Assembly (NCBI GenBank): GCA_900554995.1
Contig: USJJ01000111.1
Location: 1 to 5,371, forward strand
Reading direction: 5' to 3'
DNA: 5,371 bases
Origin: an uncultured Ruminococcus sp.
Lineage (GTDB): Bacteria > Bacillota > Clostridia > Oscillospirales > Acutalibacteraceae
Within the stretch, counting starts at the first letter, position 1. The number at the start of each line of letters is the position of its first letter. This document shows positions 1 through 4,523 of the stretch, one piece after another. A program made the translations under genes and the position numbers. The notes beneath the pieces were generated by a model. It had not been told where the DNA came from. It saw only the letters and a list, made by a program, of their open reading frames with translations, and did not search any database.

Positions 1-750
1 GATATCTTTGATGCCGTAACAGACGAGCGTCTTGCCCGTGAGCTTGTTGAGCAGAGAAAGGCAGAGGCAAAGGAAGAGCAGTTTAAGTCTGTTCAAAAGG
101 TTACTCTTGATAATCTCTTTGATTCACTCAAGGAAGGCGAAATGAAGGAGCTTAACATAATCGTTAAGGCTGACGTCCAAGGCTCGGCTGAGGCTGTTAA
201 ACAGAGCCTCGAGAAGCTCTCAAACGAGGAAGTCAGGGTTCGTGTTATCCACAGCGGAGTCGGTGCTCCGAGCGAATCCGATGTTATGCTTGCAAACGCT
301 TCCGACGCAATTATCGTCGGCTTCAATGTTCGTCCCGACCCGGTTGCTATAAACCTTGCAGAGCGTGACGGCGTTGAGATGAGGATGTACAGAATTATCT
401 ACGACTGCATCGAGGAGATTCAGGCGGCTATCAAGGGTATGCTTGCTCCGAAATTCCGTGAGGTTGAGCAGGGCCGTGCCGAGGTCAGAAACGTTATTAC
501 GATTTCCTCCGTCGGCAAAATTGCAGGCTGCTATGTTCTTGACGGAAAGATTACAAGAAATTCAAAGGTTCGTGTTGTCCGTGACGGCATCGTACTTGCT
601 GTTGACGATATCGCTTCACTTCGCCGCTTCAAGGACGATGTGAAGGAGGTCGCTTCAAACTATGAGTGCGGTATCGGTCTTACAAAGTTCTCCGACATCA
701 AGGAGGGCGACATCTTTGAAGCCTACACTGTCGAAGAATACAGAGATTAA
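1..750 (+). CDS. infB: Translation initiation factor IF2, C-terminal part (5' end outside window)
   Basis: The frame is open from base 1 and stops with TAA at 748-750, giving 249 residues; the GTPase domain lies upstream of the window. IF2 is the cytoplasmic GTPase that places initiator fMet-tRNA on the 30S subunit and promotes 50S joining. The visible part starts in the segment before domain III ([13 protein letters not shown]), runs through domain III ([15 protein letters not shown] from residue 48) and ends in the C-terminal beta-barrel that binds fMet. That barrel shows GKIAGCYV (Cys177 of the fragment), [10 protein letters not shown] (208-217) and the YECG motif (221-224), as expected of the fMet-binding domain. 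The ATG at 142 is internal and not a start, because strongly IF2-like sequence precedes it. rbfA follows 10 bases after the stop, so the two are probably co-transcribed. The family assignment is secure. Confidence 0.97.
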   Translation, partial: DIFDAVTDERLARELVEQRKAEAKEEQFKSVQKVTLDNLFDSLKEGEMKELNIIVKADVQGSAEAVKQSLEKLSNEEVRVRVIHSGVGAPSESDVMLANASDAIIVGFNVRPDPVAINLAERDGVEMRMYRIIYDCIEEIQAAIKGMLAPKFREVEQGRAEVRNVITISSVGKIAGCYVLDGKITRNSKVRVVRDGIVLAVDDIASLRRFKDDVKEVASNYECGIGLTKFSDIKEGDIFEAYTVEEYRD

Positions 751-760
751 GAGGTAGCTT

Positions 761-1111
761 ATGGCAGGTTACAGAATAGACAGAGTATCCGAGGATATTA
801 AGCGTGAAATAATTGCGGTTATCAGAGAACTTAAGGATCCGAGGGTAATGGATAAAATGCTTACCGTGGTGAGGGTGGAAGTCAGCTCCGACGCCTCCTA
901 CGCTAAGGTTTATATCAGCGCAATGGAGGGGCTTGACGTTGCTAAGGAGGCAGTCAAGGGTCTCAAGAGTGCAACGGGATATATCCGCAGAGAGGTCGGC
1001 AAGCGGCTTCACCTGAGGAAAACTCCCGAGCTTAGCTTTGTTGCCGATGATTCCATCGAGCACGGTATGCATATTGTTAAGATTATGGATGATTTGAGGA
1101 CTGAGGACTAA
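761..1111 (+). CDS. rbfA: Ribosome-binding factor A, 30S maturation factor
   Basis: The product is 116 residues, the usual RbfA length. RbfA is a single KH-like domain protein that binds the 30S subunit late in assembly and is needed for 16S rRNA 5'-end maturation and cold adaptation in characterised bacteria. Visible family marks are the N-terminal helix RIDRVSEDIKREI (5-17), the KDPRV segment (25-29), the strand ending in SYAKVYIS (46-53), and the Ala-Thr-Gly kink (71-73) followed by YIRREVGKRLHLRKTPEL (74-91). That kink replaces the GxxG loop of ordinary KH domains. A purine-rich AAGAGG (749-754) lies six bases before the ATG and overlaps the infB stop. The stop TAA overlaps the next gene's ATG by one base (TAATG), which suggests translational coupling. 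The infB-rbfA pairing is widely conserved. Confidence 0.96.
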   Translation: MAGYRIDRVSEDIKREIIAVIRELKDPRVMDKMLTVVRVEVSSDASYAKVYISAMEGLDVAKEAVKGLKSATGYIRREVGKRLHLRKTPELSFVADDSIEHGMHIVKIMDDLRTED

Positions 1112-2064
1112 TGGTTATCAATCTTGAAACGGCGGTTGAATTTTTAAAATCAAGGGACAATTTTTTGATATTGACCCATTCGCACCCGGACGGAGATACG
1201 CTCGGTTCGGCTTTTGCGCTCAAATATGCGCTTGAAGCCTTCGGCAAAAGGGCGAACGTAAAATGCAATGACACGGTTGCGAAAAAATTTGACTATCTCG
1301 GAAAAGTCTGCGAGGATGAGTGCGCTTTTGACACACTCATTGCAGTCGATGTGGCTGACACAAAGCTGCTCGGTAAGGACTTTGAGGAAAAATTCGCCGA
1401 CAGGATTGAGCTTTGTATTGATCACCACGGTTCAAACCGTATGTTTGCCGAAAGAACATTGCTTGATGCGAATGCTGCGGCGGCATGCGAAATAGTTCTT
1501 GAGGTTATTCACGCTCTCGGTGTAAAGCCGACAAAACGGATTGCGGATTGCATTTACACGGGAATTTCAACCGATACAGGCTGCTTCCGCTATTCAAACG
1601 TCACCCCGCGCACAATGCGTATGGCGGCGGAAATGATTGAATGCGGCGCTGACAATGTGACGATAAATACGGTTATGTTTGAAACGAAAACGAGAACATA
1701 CGTTGCGCTTGAAAAGCTGGCGGTCGGAGGAATGAAGATGTTCCTTGACGGTAAATGCGCGCTGATAACGGTTACTCAGGACATGTACCGTCAGAGCGGC
1801 TCGGACGAGAGTGAGGTTGACGCAATTGCTTCGCTTCCGAGGCAGATTGAGGGCGTATTGGTCGGTGTTACAATGCGTGAACGCAAGGACGGAAGCTATA
1901 AGATCTCAATGAGAAGCAACCGCCCGATCAACGTTTCGGAAATCTGTGCGGCAATGGGCGGCGGCGGACATCCGCAGGCGGCCGGCTGTCAGGTAGACGG
2001 ACCGCTTGAAACTGCAACAGAAACGGTCATACGGAATGTAAAGAATTATATCGAAAGATTATAA
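1111..2064 (+). CDS. nrnA: DHH/DHHA1 phosphoesterase, NrnA-type oligoribonuclease / pAp phosphatase
   Basis: This 317-residue protein has the DHH-DHHA1 two-domain layout. The N-terminal DHH domain shows HSHPDGDTLGS (23-33; metal ligands His25, Asp27, Asp29), VDVAD (79-83), the name-giving DHH (104-106) and STDTGCFRYSN (153-163, Asp155). The C-terminal DHHA1 domain carries the substrate-binding GGGGHPQAAG (283-292). Relatives such as B. subtilis NrnA use manganese to degrade 2-5 nt RNAs and to dephosphorylate 3'-phosphoadenosine 5'-phosphate. Length and motif spacing fit NrnA rather than the larger RecJ or the membrane-anchored GdpP. A cyclic-dinucleotide-related (pApA) activity cannot be excluded from sequence alone. 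The ATG overlaps the rbfA stop by one base, and GAGGA motifs at 1096-1100 and 1103-1107 can serve as ribosome-binding site. It is the last gene of its operon, with a hairpin terminator directly after it. Confidence 0.9.
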   Translation: MVINLETAVEFLKSRDNFLILTHSHPDGDTLGSAFALKYALEAFGKRANVKCNDTVAKKFDYLGKVCEDECAFDTLIAVDVADTKLLGKDFEEKFADRIELCIDHHGSNRMFAERTLLDANAAAACEIVLEVIHALGVKPTKRIADCIYTGISTDTGCFRYSNVTPRTMRMAAEMIECGADNVTINTVMFETKTRTYVALEKLAVGGMKMFLDGKCALITVTQDMYRQSGSDESEVDAIASLPRQIEGVLVGVTMRERKDGSYKISMRSNRPINVSEICAAMGGGGHPQAAGCQVDGPLETATETVIRNVKNYIERL

Positions 2065-2068
2065 CGCA

Positions 2069-2094
2069 AGAGGCAGGTCGTTTGACCTGCCTTT
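2069..2094 (+). terminator. Rho-independent-like terminator after nrnA
   Basis: AGGCAGGTC (2071-2079) pairs perfectly with GACCTGCCT (2084-2092) around a GTTT loop. One G-U and one A-U pair at the base (2069-2070 with 2093-2094) extend the stem to 11 bp. The stem begins five bases after the nrnA stop. The following U-run is short (TTT, then AAAATATT), so termination may be incomplete. The position and the perfect stem still make it the likely end of the infB-rbfA-nrnA transcript. Confidence 0.82.
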
Positions 2095-2162
2095 AAAATA
2101 TTAGGTCAAAGCGGAATAAGCACCTTTCGCAAATGTCAAAGAAAAATTTTTATGATTTTTAC

Positions 2163-2226
2163 AAAAAACGAGATAAAACGAGAAAGAAAAAGAAAAAATC
2201 AGAAAAAAAGAGATATAAAAAGCTAA
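2163..2226. repeat. A-rich tract with 10-bp phasing (possible intrinsically bent DNA)
   Basis: The intergenic stretch from about 2141 to 2240 is strongly A-rich and contains no gene. Within it the dinucleotide AG recurs at exactly 10-bp steps (2171, 2181, 2191, 2201, 2211, 2221). Most steps are separated by runs of four to seven A, and AAAACGAGA occurs exactly twice, at 2165-2173 and 2175-2183. A-runs in phase with the helical repeat are a known cause of DNA curvature. The tract lies about 50-110 bp upstream of the ctsR -35 element, so it could influence promoter or repressor geometry; that role is inference. Chance periodicity in A-rich DNA is the alternative. Confidence 0.55.
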
Positions 2227-2255
2227 TTTCGTAAAACTAAACGTCAATATCCAGA

Positions 2256-2299
2256 TTTGACCTTTTCTGACCTTTGACAAATGGTCAGGGAAGGTCTAT
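2256..2299. promoter_or_regulatory. Inverted pair of degenerate CtsR-type operators flanking the -35 element
   Basis: The CtsR consensus is two RGTCAAA heptads separated by three bases. The minus strand of 2256-2272 reads GGTCAGA-AAA-GGTCAAA, one base off consensus. The plus strand of 2283-2299 reads GGTCAGG-GAA-GGTCTAT, the same spacing but more degenerate. The two arms match at 13 of 17 positions and form an inverted repeat centred on the 10 bp that hold the -35 hexamer. A further heptad, TTTGACA (2273-2279), is the -35 itself, and TTTGACT (2302-2308) overlaps the last base of the -10. These would be auxiliary CtsR contacts that block RNA polymerase directly; binding is inferred. Confidence 0.65.
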
Positions 2300-2302
2300 A
2301 AT
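2274..2302 (+). promoter_or_regulatory. Consensus sigma-A promoter of the ctsR operon
   Basis: The -35 TTGACA (2274-2279) and the -10 TATAAT (2297-2302) both match the housekeeping consensus exactly, with an optimal 17-bp spacer. Transcription would start near 2308-2310, giving a leader of about 43 bases before the ctsR ATG. A perfect promoter buried in repressor sites fits the class III heat-shock scheme: strong intrinsic activity, held down by CtsR until heat or protein stress. Confidence 0.92.
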
Positions 2303-2308
2303 TTGACT

Positions 2309-2339
2309 TGTCAAAAGGTCAAAGAAAGTCAAAGTCAAA
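2309..2339 (+). promoter_or_regulatory. Primary CtsR operator with extra heptads, running into the ctsR Shine-Dalgarno
   Basis: GGTCAAA (2317-2323), GAA, AGTCAAA (2327-2333) is an exact match to the published CtsR box RGTCAAA-NAN-RGTCAAA. Flanking it are TGTCAAA (2309-2315) and a further AGTCAAA (2333-2339) that shares one base with the second heptad, so four heptads lie in 31 bp. The block sits just downstream of the predicted start site, where a bound CtsR dimer would block initiation. Its last three bases are also the first three of the Shine-Dalgarno AAAGGAG (2337-2343). This supports autoregulation of ctsR and control of the genes behind it. Confidence 0.92.
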
Positions 2340-2351
2340 GGAGATGATGAT

Positions 2352-2801
2352 ATGAGCATGAGCAATGAGATCGCCAAACTGATCCTCGATATGCTCAGCG
2401 ACGACGGTGAAACGGAGATTCAGAGAAACGAGATGGCTCAGCACCTCGGATGCGTTCCAAGTCAGATCAATTACGTCATATCCTCAAGATTTACTCCCGA
2501 GCAGGGATATATCGTAGAAAGCAGGCGCGGAGGCGGCGGATACATCAAGATCACCAGAGCGAAATATGACAGCAAAACGTCAATGCTTATGCACGTTATA
2601 AATTCGATCGGCGATTCGATTGATGAGTCAAGCTGCAAAGCGCATATATATAATCTGAATTATCAGAACATTTTGTCTCCGGAAATTTCAAAGCTAATGC
2701 TTGCGGCAACAAACGAAAGATGCCTGCGTGATGTGCCGCCGGAGCTGAGAGACAAGGTAAGGGCATCAATATTTAAACAATTGTTATTAGCAAATCAGTA
2801 A
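2352..2801 (+). CDS. ctsR: CtsR, transcriptional repressor of class III heat-shock genes
   Basis: This 149-residue protein is the usual CtsR size (about 150). CtsR is a dimeric winged helix-turn-helix repressor of clp genes that loses DNA binding on heat and is degraded through McsB and ClpCP. The N-terminal DNA-binding domain is clear: IQRNEMAQHLGCVPSQINYV (23-42) covers the helix-turn-helix, RFTPEQGYIVESRR (46-59) leads into the wing, and GGGGY (60-64) is the wing tip that acts as thermosensor in studied homologues. Arg59, just before the glycines, corresponds to the wing arginine phosphorylated by McsB. The C-terminal domain (about 75-149) would mediate dimerisation and ClpC contact. The start at 2352 has Shine-Dalgarno AAAGGAG (2337-2343) at 8-base spacing; the ATG at 2358 is possible but closer than ideal. 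It is the first gene of the stress operon, preceded by its own operators. Confidence 0.97.
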   Translation: MSMSNEIAKLILDMLSDDGETEIQRNEMAQHLGCVPSQINYVISSRFTPEQGYIVESRRGGGGYIKITRAKYDSKTSMLMHVINSIGDSIDESSCKAHIYNLNYQNILSPEISKLMLAATNERCLRDVPPELRDKVRASIFKQLLLANQ

Positions 2802-2805
2802 CCAC

Positions 2806-2812
2806 GAAAGGA
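2806..2812 (+). promoter_or_regulatory. Ribosome-binding site that fixes the mcsA start at 2821
   Basis: GAAAGGA (2806-2812) is the only Shine-Dalgarno-like sequence between the ctsR stop (2799-2801) and mcsA. It overlaps the in-frame ATG at 2812, which therefore cannot use it, and lies 8 bases before the ATG at 2821. The start at 2821 also gives the normal McsA N-terminus, with the first CxxC beginning at residue 3. Confidence 0.85.
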
Positions 2813-2820
2813 TGATTTAT

Positions 2821-3339
2821 ATGTTGTGTCAGAATTGCGGTAAAAACGAAGCTACCACTCATGTTAAGCGTGTTGTAAACGGCGACACGACCGAAATGCA
2901 CCTTTGTCAGAATTGCGCCGAGCATCTCGGCTACGGAGACTTGTTCTCCGGCTTCGGCTTTGATCTCGGCAATATCTTCTCCGGAATTTTGGGTGAGGAT
3001 ATGCCGCTTCTCAGCTCGGCTCACGAGGAAAAATGTCCGAAATGCGGATACACCTTCTCGGATATAGTTAAAAACGGACGTCTCGGCTGCGCCGATTGCT
3101 ACAGAAAGTTTTACGACAGACTTCTGCCGAGTTTGCAGAGGATTCACGGTAAAATAAAACACACCGGCAAGCAGGCAACAATGGTTCCCCACGTTGCCGA
3201 GGAGGATAAGACTCCGAAAATCGACCCGATAATGAAGCTCAAAGAGGATATGCAAAAAGCGATTGATGAACAGAACTTCGAGCAGGCGGCAGTCCTCAGA
3301 GACAGAATAAAAGAAATGGAGGCAGGCAATAATGAATAA
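2821..3339 (+). CDS. mcsA: McsA, zinc-binding activator of the arginine kinase McsB
   Basis: This 172-residue protein has four CxxC pairs at Cys3/6, 29/32, 72/75 and 90/93, the pattern of McsA's two zinc-binding modules. A Gly/Phe-rich linker (about 37-58) separates the modules. The C-terminus (about 135-168) is a UVR-type helical hairpin, KLKEDMQKAIDEQNFEQAAV followed by LRDRI, as in UvrB/UvrC and McsA. In B. subtilis and Staphylococcus, McsA binds McsB and stimulates its kinase activity, and it also senses thiol or metal stress. An upstream in-frame ATG at 2812 would add three residues but has no usable ribosome-binding site. The stop lies inside the mcsB start region (8-base overlap), so translation of the activator and its kinase is probably coupled. 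All eight cysteines are present, so zinc binding is expected to be intact. Confidence 0.95.
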   Translation: MLCQNCGKNEATTHVKRVVNGDTTEMHLCQNCAEHLGYGDLFSGFGFDLGNIFSGILGEDMPLLSSAHEEKCPKCGYTFSDIVKNGRLGCADCYRKFYDRLLPSLQRIHGKIKHTGKQATMVPHVAEEDKTPKIDPIMKLKEDMQKAIDEQNFEQAAVLRDRIKEMEAGNNE

Positions 3340-4339
3340 GTGGTATATTGAAAACGGCGACCAGGGCGATGTTGTCATCAGCACACGAGTTCGCCTTGCA
3401 AGAAACCTTGAAGAATATCCGTTTCCCTGCCGACTTACCGTTAAGGGTAAAGAAAAGGTTTGTGAGGAAATCAAAAACGCCGTGCTCAGTGACGATCATT
3501 GGGGCTTCGGCTTCACATGGATGAAGGATTTCACCCGTTCACAGGCTGTATCGCTTGCCGAACGTCATCTTGTCAGCCCCGAATTTGTTTCCGACAGAGC
3601 CGGCAGAGGCTTGCTCCTGACGGACGACGAAGCAATAAGCATTATGCTCTGCGAGGAGGATCACATCAGACTTCAGGTTATGATGGCAGGTCTCGCACTC
3701 AAGGAGGCATACAGTGTTGCCGACAAGGTTGACAACATAATAGGCAGCAAGCTTAACTACGCATACGATGACAGAATCGGTTATTTGACCCAGTGCCCGA
3801 CCAATCTCGGCACAGCGATGAGAGCCTCCGTCATGCTTCACCTGCCCGCCTTGACCCGCTGCGGTCAGATTGGCAAGCTTGCCGCAACCGTATCAAAGCT
3901 CGGACTTGTAATCCGCGGTGCTTACGGCGAGGGCAGCAGCCCCCGTGGAGATATCTACCAGCTCAGCAACCAGATAACGCTCGGAATTTCCGAGGAAACT
4001 GCGCTGGACAATCTCCAGTCAATTACATTACAGCTCGTTGCGCAGGAACGTGCTGCGGCTGAAAAGCTTCTGGAAAACCCTGCCGAGGAGGATAAAATCT
4101 TCCGTGCAAAGGGTATTCTTCAGAATGCAAGAGTTCTCAGCGGCGATGAGTTTATGGAGCTTGCGTCGCTTCTCAGAATGGGCATTTCAAACAAGACGCT
4201 TGACTTTGATATTACAAAGCTCAATGAGCTTTCGGTCAAGGTTCAGCCTGCCACAATCAACGCTCTTGAGGGCAAGGAGCTTTCTCCGCAGGAGAGAGAT
4301 ATCATCCGAGCCGAATGGGTAAGAAAGGCGTTTGAATAA
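3332..4339 (+). CDS. mcsB: McsB, protein-arginine kinase
   Basis: This 335-residue phosphagen-kinase-fold protein transfers phosphate from ATP to arginine side chains of proteins, marking them for ClpCP. Nucleotide-binding arginines are visible in STRVRLARN (17-25), EEDHIR (108-113, with the acidic catalytic residues), CPTNLGTAMRAS (155-166) and RGAYGEGS (195-202). Cys155 in CPTN corresponds to the active-site cysteine of phosphagen kinases. The C-terminus keeps RDIIRA (322-327), the RDxxRA motif that binds phospho-arginine allosterically in characterised McsB. This motif and the operon context separate it from metabolic arginine or creatine kinases. It is slightly shorter than B. subtilis McsB, mainly at both ends. 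Its ATG overlaps mcsA by 8 bases and is preceded by GGAGG (3318-3322) at 9-base spacing. Expected targets include CtsR and misfolded proteins. Confidence 0.97.
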   Translation: MNKWYIENGDQGDVVISTRVRLARNLEEYPFPCRLTVKGKEKVCEEIKNAVLSDDHWGFGFTWMKDFTRSQAVSLAERHLVSPEFVSDRAGRGLLLTDDEAISIMLCEEDHIRLQVMMAGLALKEAYSVADKVDNIIGSKLNYAYDDRIGYLTQCPTNLGTAMRASVMLHLPALTRCGQIGKLAATVSKLGLVIRGAYGEGSSPRGDIYQLSNQITLGISEETALDNLQSITLQLVAQERAAAEKLLENPAEEDKIFRAKGILQNARVLSGDEFMELASLLRMGISNKTLDFDITKLNELSVKVQPATINALEGKELSPQERDIIRAEWVRKAFE

Positions 4340-4360
4340 GAAATGCAAAAGGAATTTTAA

Positions 4361-4405
4361 AAGCCTCGTGTTTTTGAATGACCAATGATAATTGATACGG
4401 GGCTT
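4361..4405 (+). other. Hairpin A in the mcsB-clpC gap (possible anti-structure)
   Basis: AAGCCTCGT (4361-4369) pairs with ACGGGGCTT (4397-4405): nine consecutive pairs including one G-U, plus a possible G-U closing pair (4370/4396). The loop contains a small inner hairpin, CAAT-GATA-ATTG (4383-4394). No U-run follows, so it is not a terminator by itself. Its 3' arm is shared with the next hairpin, so only one of the two can form at a time. Function unknown. Confidence 0.5.
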
Positions 4406-4440
4406 GTCGGGTTGCAGCAGCAATCGTAGACAGGTCCCGT
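4397..4440 (+). other. Hairpin B in the mcsB-clpC gap (possible attenuator or mRNA-stability element)
   Basis: ACGGGGCTTGTC (4397-4408) pairs with GACAGGTCCCGT (4429-4440) over 12 pairs, two of them G-U. After a small internal loop, GGTTGC (4410-4415) pairs with GCAATC (4420-4425) around an AGCA loop. The result is a long two-part stem. It is followed by TAATTTAG, a poor U-run, so full termination is unlikely. Partial attenuation, RNase processing, or protection of an RNA end between mcsB and clpC are alternatives. It overlaps hairpin A completely in the segment 4397-4405. Confidence 0.55.
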
Positions 4441-4475
4441 TAATTTAGAAATATCTTGTTGACTAAGGTTTTAGC

Positions 4476-4510
4476 ATCTAACGTCTAAAATCTAAAGTCC
4501 AACATCTTAA
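4476..4510 (+). repeat. Five tandem degenerate heptamers before clpC
   Basis: Five contiguous 7-bp units follow the pattern RTCTAAM: ATCTAAC, GTCTAAA, ATCTAAA, GTCCAAC, ATCTTAA. The array ends inside the clpC Shine-Dalgarno AAAGGAG (4509-4515), which is 8 bases before the ATG. The units are not CtsR boxes: the heptad differs and there is no 3-base spacer. The array could be a simple-sequence expansion, a protein- or RNA-binding platform, or an unstructured ribosome standby region. Confidence 0.6.
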
Positions 4511-4523
4511 AGGAGAGATTTTT

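Noticed and set aside
698..1072. Minus-strand open frame (124 codons) opposite rbfA
   Set aside because: It overlaps a confidently identified rbfA and the infB end, and its translation resembles no protein I know.
2081..2140. Isolated CtsR-like heptads: TTTGACC at 2081-2087, GGTCAAA at 2104-2110, TGTCAAA at 2134-2140
   Set aside because: None has a partner heptad at the 3-base spacing, and the first is part of the terminator stem-loop. The 30-bp distance between the last two is suggestive but not enough for an operator call.
2812..2820. Alternative mcsA start three codons upstream
   Set aside because: The only Shine-Dalgarno (2806-2812) overlaps this ATG, and the McsA family begins right before the first CxxC, which fits the ATG at 2821.
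2773..3474. Long open frame on the minus strand (233 codons) opposite mcsA and the start of mcsB
   Set aside because: It lies wholly opposite well-recognised conserved genes and their junctions and has no recognisable protein family features; it is a by-product of codon bias in the + strand genes.
4361..4440. T-box or other known riboswitch in the mcsB-clpC gap
   Set aside because: No T-box GGGTGGNACCGCG core or other recognised aptamer motif is visible, and there is no proper terminator U-run.
4459..4491. Possible clpC promoter: TTGACT (4459-4464) with TCTAAA (4484-4489) or TAAAAT (4486-4491)
   Set aside because: The spacers are 19 and 21 bp and the TCTAAA -10 is part of the heptamer repeat; too weak to annotate without start-site data.
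4476..4510. Reading the clpC-proximal heptamers as CtsR operators
   Set aside because: The units are RTCTAAM rather than RGTCAAA, and no two RGTCAAA-like heptads sit 10 bp apart.
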